Below, in pieces: positions 6,122-12,990 of a stretch of 20,282 bases of DNA. The stretch comes from an uncultured Bacillota bacterium. Lineage in GTDB: Bacteria > Bacillota_I > Bacilli_A > RF39 > UBA660. The notes under the pieces were generated by a model. It saw only the letters and a list, made by a program, of their open reading frames with translations, was not told where the DNA came from and ran no database searches. The position numbers and the translations under genes are program-made. The stretch covers positions 1 to 20,282 of the forward strand of contig CAMOVA010000010.1 in the NCBI GenBank assembly GCA_946626905.1. Direction: 5' to 3'. The stretch's first letter is position 1, and every line of letters begins with the position of its first letter.

Positions 6122-7825
6122 GTGACTTCTAAAATAGTAAAAAGATTAGCATTAATACTATGGGTATTATTACTTGTAGTAGGAATAGTATTAGTAGTAT
6201 TAGGCAAAATTAATATGCGTAGTTTAATGGGTAATACAGCAGAGTCTACTTATGTATGTGATAAAGGTGTATTACAAGGTAAAAAGTGTATTTATGATAC
6301 TTATGAATATAGCTGTAATAAAGAAGGATATTATTTATATGATAATACAATAGGAAAATCATATGAAGGTCAAAATAAAGTTGTATTAGAAACAAATAAC
6401 AAAGTAGTTTGTAAACAAAAAAATTGTACTTGTGATACTGGATATACAGTAAGTGGAGCATCTTGCATTAAAAAAATATATACATGTCCAACAGGATATA
6501 ATAAAACAGAAGATGAAAAAGTATGTTCAAAAAGCATAAGTAATGAAAGAATGCCACAAACAAAAACAGATATTAAAAATTTAAATTCAGATGGTAAATG
6601 TAAAGATGGATATACAGAAGTCACAATAGGAGTTTCTATAAAATGTCGTAAAGTTATTCCTGTATGTAGTGAAGGATATAAATTATCTGATAGTAAATCT
6701 ACATGTATAGGCGAACCAACAATTGATAAAAGAAATGCTAGAGTATCTGAAGAAAGAAAAGGATTAATCTGTAATGAAGAATCAGCTACAGTAAATACCG
6801 TTAAAAAAGAAGTGGCAGCAAAAGAAGTAAAGCCAAATAACAACAATAATGTAGTAAAGCCATCAAAACCATCAGTAGAAGTTTATGCTTATAGATCGGT
6901 TGATTTTGTAGATAATCCAACTAATGTAGACAATTCAAAAATGACAAAACTAAATAGTCCATATGAAACAGAATATTTTATATTCGCATATGTAGCTCCA
7001 AAATCAAATGAAGAATATTATATGACTGTTACAGGAGCAAGTGAGAATATAACAGATAAAAAAATTAATTATCGTAATATAAAAGCACAAGGTAAGACAA
7101 CTGTAAAAGTTAAGGCTTGTAATAGTGCAGGATGTTCTGATTATACAACTGTAGATGTACTAAGAGAAGTTAAATCAGTACTTTTTGTAGGAAACTCAAA
7201 AACAAGAGGATCTTTAAGTATATATAATAATGATGAAAATGAAAGTAAAAAAAGAAATGTTGCGATTAAAGTAGAAAAATTTGTAGATAATAATAAAAAC
7301 ATTCCTAAAATGAGTTACCGTGTAGCAGCTATTTGTAATAAAACACTAAAAGAAATTTTTAATGATAATAGTACAAAAAGTATTATAACTGATTATCCAT
7401 ATAAATACGTAGTTTTACAAGAACAAACAGCAGCAGCTAAGGATTTAGCAAAATATAAAGAAGAAGTAAAACTAATTAAGGATGCTGTAACTAAAAGAAA
7501 TCCTAAAGTTACAATTTATTTAAGAACATCTTGGTCACAAGATGCAGAATATAAAACAATGACAGAAAATGCAGAAAAAGTCGCAACAGAAATTTTAGGT
7601 AATAAGAAAAATGTAATATATGATGGTAAAGCATTGTATCAATCAAAAGATGTAGTAAAAGTATTAGAAAGTGATAAAAAACATCAAAATATTCATGGAG
7701 CTTATGTTGTAGGCGCATGTATTTATAAAAAATTATATAATATTAGTCCTGTAGGAAATGCTTTCCAATTTGATGATGCAACTGTATCAAAAAAATTACA
7801 ACAAATCGCAAATAATAATTGTTAA
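6122..7825 (+). CDS. Anchored Cys-rich extracellular protein with C-terminal SGNH/DUF4886-like hydrolase
   Basis: 567 residues. A single N-terminal transmembrane helix (about 9-28) follows a positive tail, so the body is outside the cell. Residues 46-217 hold 14 cysteines, with four C-x2-G-Y-x(n)-C units starting at Cys104, Cys122, Cys160 and Cys182, an EGF-like spacing. A Lys/Asn/Pro linker (about 228-252) leads to a fibronectin-III-like segment ending in KACNSAGCSDYTTVDV. The C-terminal domain has LFVGNSKTRG (Ser359 as SGNH nucleophile), VVLQEQTA (block III-like) and D518-K-K-H521 before a G-x-Y helix. This is the pattern of the DUF4886/SGNH hydrolases. The substrate may be an acylated cell-surface or host glycan, which is inference. 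I start at GTG 6122, 6 nt after AGGTG. An ATG at 6120 overlaps it but meets TGA at once. Confidence 0.75.
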   Translation: MTSKIVKRLALILWVLLLVVGIVLVVLGKINMRSLMGNTAESTYVCDKGVLQGKKCIYDTYEYSCNKEGYYLYDNTIGKSYEGQNKVVLETNNKVVCKQKNCTCDTGYTVSGASCIKKIYTCPTGYNKTEDEKVCSKSISNERMPQTKTDIKNLNSDGKCKDGYTEVTIGVSIKCRKVIPVCSEGYKLSDSKSTCIGEPTIDKRNARVSEERKGLICNEESATVNTVKKEVAAKEVKPNNNNNVVKPSKPSVEVYAYRSVDFVDNPTNVDNSKMTKLNSPYETEYFIFAYVAPKSNEEYYMTVTGASENITDKKINYRNIKAQGKTTVKVKACNSAGCSDYTTVDVLREVKSVLFVGNSKTRGSLSIYNNDENESKKRNVAIKVEKFVDNNKNIPKMSYRVAAICNKTLKEIFNDNSTKSIITDYPYKYVVLQEQTAAAKDLAKYKEEVKLIKDAVTKRNPKVTIYLRTSWSQDAEYKTMTENAEKVATEILGNKKNVIYDGKALYQSKDVVKVLESDKKHQNIHGAYVVGACIYKKLYNISPVGNAFQFDDATVSKKLQQIANNNC

Positions 7826-7850
7826 AGAGATTTACAATCTCTTTTTTTTT
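7824..7850 (+). terminator. Intrinsic terminator of the SGNH gene
   Basis: The 9-bp stem AAAGAGATT (7824-7832) pairs with AATCTCTTT (7836-7844) around a 3-nt loop and continues into a T-tract. The downstream promoter's -35 (TTTACA, 7831-7836) is part of this hairpin. Confidence 0.85.
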
Positions 7851-7859
7851 GTTTATAAT
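7831..7859 (+). promoter_or_regulatory. Promoter of the lipoprotein gene, overlapping the upstream terminator
   Basis: TTTACA (7831-7836) and TATAAT (7854-7859) are 17 bp apart. The -35 lies in the loop and 3' arm of the preceding terminator. The start would be near 7866, only about 9 nt ahead of ATG 7875, so the leader would be very short and would cut into the ribosome site AGGTGATG. Confidence 0.45.
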
Positions 7860-7874
7860 TAAATAGGTGATGAT

Positions 7875-8408
7875 ATGAAAAAAGTGATGATATTTATTTT
7901 TGCTATGTTAGTTATATTAACTACTGGTTGCAAAAAAACAAAAGAATATAGAAAAGATGCATTAAAATTTAAAAAAGAATATGAAAAAGTTGCTAAAATC
8001 AGTAAGAAAAATCCAATTGTTTATATTGATTTAGATAAAGCATATGAACTAATGAATACTAAAAAGAGTGTAGTTATATATTATTGTAATGCTACTTCAG
8101 ATCCATGTGCTGATAATGTAGAATTATTATTAGAAGCAGCAAAACAAACATCATTAAATAAAATATATTATTTAAATAATAAAGATATTTATAAAATAGA
8201 AAACAAACAAACTGAAAAATTAAAAGAATATATAAATTTAACAGATGATGCAATTATTTTTATTAAAGATAAAGATAATATAGGATCAATCTCAAATAAT
8301 AGTAAAGATTATAAAAAAATGAGTGAAGAAGAAAGGGAACAATATCTAAAAATATTAAAAAACTCAATACATGAAACACTTGGTGATTTATGTGATCAAA
8401 GTTGCTAA
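7875..8408 (+). CDS. Thioredoxin-like lipoprotein with unusual cysteine spacing
   Basis: 177 residues. Lys2-Lys3, a hydrophobic core and LTTGC (Cys19) form a lipoprotein signal, although -3 is Thr rather than the usual Leu/Ala class. The mature part has a Lys/Glu-rich helix, then IVYIDLDKAYELMNTKKSVVIYYCNATSDPCADNVELLLEAAKQ. This fits the beta-alpha-beta order of thioredoxin-like thiol proteins, where a YxGxxxCxxC strand-helix would stand. Here the cysteines are spaced C-x6-C (CNATSDPC) rather than C-x2-C. A second pair closes the protein (CDQSC at the very C-terminus). Four exported cysteines suggest disulfide bonding or thiol exchange at the membrane surface. The gene sits right after a Cys-rich secreted protein, which could be a client. 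That link is inference. Confidence 0.65.
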   Translation: MKKVMIFIFAMLVILTTGCKKTKEYRKDALKFKKEYEKVAKISKKNPIVYIDLDKAYELMNTKKSVVIYYCNATSDPCADNVELLLEAAKQTSLNKIYYLNNKDIYKIENKQTEKLKEYINLTDDAIIFIKDKDNIGSISNNSKDYKKMSEEEREQYLKILKNSIHETLGDLCDQSC

Positions 8409-8421
8409 TGAAATATTTTTA

Positions 8422-8430
8422 TGATATACT
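8422..8430 (+). promoter_or_regulatory. Extended -10 promoter of the DUF308 gene
   Basis: TGATATACT is an extended -10. The ribosome site TAGGTGAT (8434-8441) follows, and ATG is at 8446. Confidence 0.5.
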
Positions 8431-8445
8431 TTAGTAGGTGATAGT

Positions 8446-9051
8446 ATGGATTTAATAGTAAATAAATTTAAAAGTATGTATAGAATGTCAGTAGTATTTT
8501 CTATAGTATTATTCTTATTAGGAGTATTTTTATTAGTACAACCTGAAACAACTTTAAATGTTGTATCTTATACAATAGGAACATTTCTAATTGTTTGGGG
8601 AATTATTCCAGTTTTAACTTTTTTATCTAATAAAGATAATAATAAATATTTAGAAGTAAGCTTTATAATTGGAGTATTCGCTTTAATAATTGGTATAGTT
8701 ATAATGCTTAATCCAAAATTAATTGTTAGTATTATACCTTTTGTTATAGGAGTATGGATGGTTATTAATGGAATAACTAAGTTATCATATTCACTTAGTT
8801 TAAACAAAGAAAATGATGCTAGAAACTCAATTATATTATCAATATTAATACTTGTTTGTGGAATAATATTAGTATTTAATCCATTTAGTGGAGCTGTTGT
8901 CCTAACACAAGTTATTGGAATATCAGTTATAATGTATGCATTAATTGATTTAGCTGATTGCTTCACTTTAAGAAAAATTATTAAACAAACAAAAACAAAA
9001 AATAATGATAGTGAAGGAAAAGTAATCGAAGCAGTTTATGAAGAAAAATAG
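8446..9051 (+). CDS. DUF308/HdeD-like membrane protein
   Basis: 201 residues with about six hydrophobic helices arranged as pairs. The recurring pattern is a helix with an internal Gly, then a short N-P or Q-P turn (VQPETT, LNPKLI, FNPFSG), then a second helix. It repeats three times, as is typical of DUF308 proteins such as HdeD. A short charged cytosolic tail follows (about 176-201). HdeD is linked to acid resistance in enterobacteria. In Firmicutes the role is unknown and I do not transfer it. The gene has its own extended -10 promoter and the TAGGTGAT ribosome site. Its stop overlaps the stem of a terminator. Confidence 0.8.
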   Translation: MDLIVNKFKSMYRMSVVFSIVLFLLGVFLLVQPETTLNVVSYTIGTFLIVWGIIPVLTFLSNKDNNKYLEVSFIIGVFALIIGIVIMLNPKLIVSIIPFVIGVWMVINGITKLSYSLSLNKENDARNSIILSILILVCGIILVFNPFSGAVVLTQVIGISVIMYALIDLADCFTLRKIIKQTKTKNNDSEGKVIEAVYEEK

Positions 9052-9074
9052 TCTATTAAAAATAGACTTTTTTT
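9050..9074 (+). terminator. Intrinsic terminator of the DUF308 gene
   Basis: AGTCTATT (9050-9057) pairs with AATAGACT (9061-9068) around a 3-nt AAA loop, then T7. The stem begins inside the TAG stop codon. Confidence 0.85.
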
Positions 9075-9082
9075 GTTATAAT
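9074..9082 (+). promoter_or_regulatory. Extended -10 promoter of mutL, at the end of the upstream T-tract
   Basis: TGTTATAAT starts at the last T of the preceding terminator. The weak ribosome site GGTGG (9089-9093) comes 4 nt before ATG 9098. No clear -35 is visible. Confidence 0.5.
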
Positions 9083-9097
9083 TATATTGGTGGTAGT

Positions 9098-10876
9098 ATG
9101 AGCAAAATTAAAGTAATGGATAAATTACTTGTTAATAAAATCGCAGCTGGTGAAGTTGTAGAACGCTGTATGAATGTAGTAAAAGAATTAGTAGAAAATA
9201 GTATAGATGCAGGTAGCAGTGAAATTAAAATAGAAATAAAAGAAGCTGGTACTAAAATGATAAGAGTAACTGATAATGGTATCGGTATGGATAAAGAAGA
9301 TGCTGTTAATTGTTTTTTACTTCATGCTACAAGTAAAATAGAAACATCTGATGATTTATTTAATATTAATACTTTAGGATTTAGAGGAGAAGCACTTGCT
9401 TCTATATGTAGTGTTTCAAAAGTAACACTTAAAACTAGTAACGGTAGTGTTGGTACAGAAGTAAAAGTAGTAGGTGGAAAAGTAGAAGAAGTAAAAGAAT
9501 CAGATTTAAGAAAAGGAACATCTATAACAGTAGAAAACTTATTTTTTAATACACCCGCACGTTTAAAACATTTAAAAAGTTTTTATACTGAGCTTGCTTC
9601 CATTACAGATTATGTTAATAAGATATCATTAACTCATCCAGAAATAAAAATAGTATTAAATTCAGATGGTAACATTTTACTTAATACTGATGGATCTAAT
9701 AATTTGCTTAAAAATATAAAATGTATTTATGGTGTGGATATTGCTAAAAGAATGGTTCCTGTTAAAGCGAATAGTTTAGATTATGATATAGAAGGATTTA
9801 TATCATTACCAGAAGTTCATAGATCAAATAAAAATGGCATTATAACTTTAGTAAACAAACGTGTTGTTAAAAATGCTATATTAAATAGAACAATAAATGA
9901 AGCATATCATTCTTATAAACCAGATAATAGATATCCTATAGTTGTTATAAATATAACAGTAGATCCAAGTTTAGTAGATGTTAATATTCATCCTACTAAA
10001 ATGGATGTTAAATTCTCTAAATTTGAAGATTTACAAGAATTAGTAAGACAAACTATTATAAAAGCAATAAAAGATATTAATTTAATTCCAAATATAGAAG
10101 CAAAAGAAAAAAAGGAATATCCTAAGCATGAAAACTTATCATTAAATTTTAATATAAGCGAGGATAATACATATACTTTAGAAGAATTAGAAGAAAAGCC
10201 AGTATTTATAAATGAAGATTTAGTAATAACAGAAGAAGAGAAAGTTGAAGAAAATGAATTATCAAGTGAAAAATTTCCGGTTATGTATCCAGTAGGTCAA
10301 GTGCATGGAACATATATTATTTGTCAAAATGAAGATGGAATGTACTTAATGGATCAACATGCAGCTAAAGAACGTGTTAATTATGAAAAAGTAAGAGAAA
10401 AAATGAGTAATAGAAGTAATGATAGTATAGATTTATTAGTACCAATAACTTTAGAATTTACTAATGATGAATACATTATTTTAAAAGAAAATTTAGATAT
10501 GCTTACTTCTTTTGGATTTAATATAGAAGAATTTGGACTTAATTCAATTATTATAAAATCACATCCTACATGGCTACAATCTTCAATATGGGTACATAAA
10601 AGTGATTTGGAAACAGTTATTAAAGAATTAATATATATGGTTATAAAAAGAGAAAAAGGTTTTGATTTAGATCGTTTTTATGATCATATTTCAGCAACAA
10701 TAGCATGTAAAATGAGTATTAAAGCTAACACGATTATTACAAAAGAAGAAATGGAAAAATTAGTAGAAGAATTAAGAGAATGTAAAAATCCATTTAATTG
10801 TCCACATGGTAGACCAACAGTTATTTATTATTCAAAAGAAGAACTAGAAAAATTATTTAAAAGAAGTGGTTTTTAA
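9098..10876 (+). CDS. mutL: DNA mismatch repair endonuclease MutL
   Basis: 592 residues, the usual size. MutL couples MutS mismatch recognition to strand nicking. The N-terminal GHKL ATPase is intact: Glu30 in KELVENSIDAG, DNGIGM at 59-64 and GFRGEAL at 94-100. The otherwise conserved AGEVVERP has Cys-Met-Asn after ER here (GEVVERCMNVVKE). An acidic linker (about 335-390) leads to the C-terminal domain with the metal-dependent nicking motif DQHAAKERVNYE at 419-430, ACKMSIK, and CPHGRP at 568-573. This is therefore the nuclease-competent MutL of bacteria without MutH. The start is ATG 9098. An in-frame upstream start would lie inside the previous gene. No mutS is adjacent, unlike the common mutSL order. 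Confidence 0.97.
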   Translation: MSKIKVMDKLLVNKIAAGEVVERCMNVVKELVENSIDAGSSEIKIEIKEAGTKMIRVTDNGIGMDKEDAVNCFLLHATSKIETSDDLFNINTLGFRGEALASICSVSKVTLKTSNGSVGTEVKVVGGKVEEVKESDLRKGTSITVENLFFNTPARLKHLKSFYTELASITDYVNKISLTHPEIKIVLNSDGNILLNTDGSNNLLKNIKCIYGVDIAKRMVPVKANSLDYDIEGFISLPEVHRSNKNGIITLVNKRVVKNAILNRTINEAYHSYKPDNRYPIVVINITVDPSLVDVNIHPTKMDVKFSKFEDLQELVRQTIIKAIKDINLIPNIEAKEKKEYPKHENLSLNFNISEDNTYTLEELEEKPVFINEDLVITEEEKVEENELSSEKFPVMYPVGQVHGTYIICQNEDGMYLMDQHAAKERVNYEKVREKMSNRSNDSIDLLVPITLEFTNDEYIILKENLDMLTSFGFNIEEFGLNSIIIKSHPTWLQSSIWVHKSDLETVIKELIYMVIKREKGFDLDRFYDHISATIACKMSIKANTIITKEEMEKLVEELRECKNPFNCPHGRPTVIYYSKEELEKLFKRSGF

Positions 10877-10908
10877 CTGTAAACAATTTATAAAAACAAT
10901 TTAGAATC

Positions 10909-10935
10909 TTGACATTATAAATATCTTATTATAAA
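10909..10935 (+). promoter_or_regulatory. Promoter of the zinc-ribbon operon
   Basis: A perfect -35 TTGACA (10909-10914) is followed by TATAAA (10930-10935, 15-bp spacer). An alternative -10 is TAAACT at 10932-10937 (17-bp spacer). A strong AGGAGGAGG lies ahead of ATG 10960. Confidence 0.6.
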
Positions 10936-10959
10936 CTTTAATATAGGAGGAGGAATAGT

Positions 10960-12144
10960 ATGTTTTGTGAAGAATGCGGAACAAAAAATGAAAGTGGAGC
11001 TGCTTTTTGTGAAAAATGTGGTCATAAATTACAAGAAGTAAAAGAAACAAAAAAAGTAGTGAAACAATCTAAGCCTATGAGTACTAAAACAAAAGTTATA
11101 ATTGGGCTTGTTGTAGCAATTGTTGCTGTATTTATTGGGGGATATATGTTTATTTCAAATTCATTAAAACCTGAAAAAGTTGCAACTAAATATTTTAAGG
11201 CATATGTAAATGGAGATGCCGATGCAGTTTATAAAGCACTTGATTTAGAAGATAGTGAATTTGTAAGCAAAGAATTATTAGAAGAAACATTAAAAAATGA
11301 TTCAATTGAAGTTGAAAATTATAGTGTAGACGATGTTGATAAAGGTGATTTAACAACAACTGTTACTATAAAATATGTTAAAGAAGGTTCTTCTAAAGAA
11401 AGAACTAAGACAATATATTTATCAAAAGATTCAAAGAAAAAATGGTTATTATTTGATAAGTGGAATGTTGATGCTAGTGATTTAATAGCGCATGACTATT
11501 TGTTAAGTGTTCCAAAAAATACTACAATTAAAATAGGTGACGTTAAATTAAAGGCAAAATATAAAAAGGATAGTTCATTCTATTCAGATACTTATAAAAT
11601 ACCAAGTATTTTAAAAGGTAAATATGATGTAGAAGTTACTTATGAATCAGGACTTAAATTTACAGGTAGTTTAAACGTATGGGGTTCATATGGTTCAATT
11701 TCATCTTCATCTTTAAAATTAGTTAAATCTGATAAAAAAGCAATAACTGCTGAATTAAAAAAAGATGTAGAAGCAATTTATGCAGCTGCTATTGAAAAGA
11801 AAGATTTTGATGAAATTAAAGATTTATTCCCAGAAGATGCAAGAGATAATGTAAAATCAAGATATGAATCATTAAAAGAAGATATTCATAGTTCATACAA
11901 TGATTTAAAAGAATTCAAATTAAACGATCTTGAAGTTTCAAGTGTATATGTTTATGATGATTATGTATCTGTTAATGTAAAAATTAAATATGATTACAAA
12001 ATAGAATATACATCTATTAGTGATAAAAAAGAATATAGCGCTAAAGATAAAGAATATTCTATGAATATAAGATATGTACCTAAAAAAGATAAATTAGAAT
12101 TATCAGAATTCTTAAATTTAATTTCATATTTTAGTCATTATTAA
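10960..12144 (+). CDS. TcaA/YvbJ-like zinc-ribbon membrane protein
   Basis: 394 residues. A cytosolic zinc ribbon uses Cys3, Cys6, Cys17 and Cys20 (CEEC, CEKC). A Lys-rich linker and one transmembrane helix (about 45-66) put the rest outside. The first outer segment (67-165) begins PEKVATKYFKAYVNGDADAVYKAL, an NTF2-like opening. A beta-rich middle with KNTTIKIGDVKLKAK and GKYDVEV follows, as in TcaA/YvbJ proteins. The C-terminal segment (about 255-390, ELKKDVEAIYAAAIEKKDF) is a second NTF2-like domain. TcaA of Staphylococcus influences teicoplanin sensitivity and wall assembly. A cell-envelope role here is inference. It forms an operon with the next zinc-ribbon gene (15-nt gap, AGGAGGT). Confidence 0.8.
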   Translation: MFCEECGTKNESGAAFCEKCGHKLQEVKETKKVVKQSKPMSTKTKVIIGLVVAIVAVFIGGYMFISNSLKPEKVATKYFKAYVNGDADAVYKALDLEDSEFVSKELLEETLKNDSIEVENYSVDDVDKGDLTTTVTIKYVKEGSSKERTKTIYLSKDSKKKWLLFDKWNVDASDLIAHDYLLSVPKNTTIKIGDVKLKAKYKKDSSFYSDTYKIPSILKGKYDVEVTYESGLKFTGSLNVWGSYGSISSSSLKLVKSDKKAITAELKKDVEAIYAAAIEKKDFDEIKDLFPEDARDNVKSRYESLKEDIHSSYNDLKEFKLNDLEVSSVYVYDDYVSVNVKIKYDYKIEYTSISDKKEYSAKDKEYSMNIRYVPKKDKLELSEFLNLISYFSHY

Positions 12145-12159
12145 TAGGAGGTAGAGAAA

Positions 12160-12912
12160 ATGGCAAAATTTTGTACAAAATGTGGTAGTGAATTAGTAGA
12201 AGGAAAATGCACAAAATGTAAAGAAACAAAAACAGAAAAAGTAGAAGTTGTAGAAGCTGTAGATGTAAAAGAAAGCTTTATGAATGCTTTAAATGTATTC
12301 AAATCAATTTTTACAAAACCAATTGAAACAGTAGAAAATTTCGTAACTGAAAATAACTTTGTTTCAGGAATTATATTAATAGTAGCAACAGCTTTAGCTA
12401 CTGGTCTTCACAAAATAGCAGCTTTAAAAGAAGCTTATTCATCAACAAATGCAAACTCATTAAATGTAGATGATTTCAGTGATATGTTCCAAGCAGCAAT
12501 GAGTGGTGGTTCATTTGATGCTAAACCAGATTATCTAAAAGAGTTTATGACAACATTTGCATATAACTTAGTAGAATTTGCAGCAATTGCATTAATTGGA
12601 TACTTAGTTATAACTGCTTTATTCAAAGGAGCAAGTTCAATTAAAGAAATGTTTGCTAATGTAGGTATAGCTTTAGCACTTGTATTAGTAGCAAACTTAG
12701 TTAATTCAGCACTTGTATTCGTAGATGGAGAAGTAGTTGGATATATTAGATCATACATCTTTACATTTGGATCAATATTTAGTTATTTCTTACTATATGT
12801 TGGTATTAAGAAAACTTCTAATATTGATAAAGAAAAATTATTCCTTTCAGTAGCAACTATGTGCATAACAGCTACTATGGTAATTGACATACTACATAAA
12901 ATATTTAAATAA
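12160..12912 (+). CDS. Zinc-ribbon multi-pass membrane protein
   Basis: 250 residues. An N-terminal zinc ribbon (Cys5, Cys8, Cys17, Cys20) is followed by a Val/Glu/Lys linker and a KSIFTKPIETVENFVTENNF segment. Five hydrophobic helices come next (about 68-85, 136-155, 167-187, 196-214 and 226-245), as in Yip1-like or DUF-type zinc-ribbon proteins of Firmicutes. The role is unknown. Sharing an operon and a zinc ribbon with the TcaA-like protein suggests a common complex, which is inference. The last 12 codons (TMVIDILHKIFK), the stop and the terminator belong to a 136-bp sequence repeated perfectly 969 bp downstream. The same 12 residues therefore also end the next ORF. Confidence 0.8.
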   Translation: MAKFCTKCGSELVEGKCTKCKETKTEKVEVVEAVDVKESFMNALNVFKSIFTKPIETVENFVTENNFVSGIILIVATALATGLHKIAALKEAYSSTNANSLNVDDFSDMFQAAMSGGSFDAKPDYLKEFMTTFAYNLVEFAAIALIGYLVITALFKGASSIKEMFANVGIALALVLVANLVNSALVFVDGEVVGYIRSYIFTFGSIFSYFLLYVGIKKTSNIDKEKLFLSVATMCITATMVIDILHKIFK

Positions 12913-12936
12913 AATTAGTCGAAAGACTAATTTTTT
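12911..12936 (+). terminator. Intrinsic terminator of the zinc-ribbon operon (copy 1)
   Basis: A 10-bp stem AAAATTAGTC (12911-12920) with GACTAATTTT (12925-12934) around a GAAA tetraloop, then a T-tract. It is duplicated exactly at 13880-13905. Confidence 0.9.
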
Positions 12937-12945
12937 CTTTACTGT

Positions 12946-12973
12946 TTGACAAAAAAATAGTATGATATATATA
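12946..12973 (+). promoter_or_regulatory. Promoter copy 1, now driving the ART-domain ORF
   Basis: TTGACA (12946-12951), a 16-bp spacer and TATATA (12968-12973; the AT repeat also allows 18 bp). GAGGG at 12981-12985 lies 5 nt before ATG 12991. It is an exact copy of the promoter at 13915-13942 that serves the DUF2628-like gene. Confidence 0.75.
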
Positions 12974-12990
12974 TAGAATAGAGGGATTAC

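Noticed and set aside
9038..9097. An upstream start for mutL inside the DUF308 gene.
   Set aside because: The extension would cross the DUF308 stop and the terminator hairpin at 9050-9074. ATG 9098 has a ribosome site and begins with the normal MutL N-terminus.
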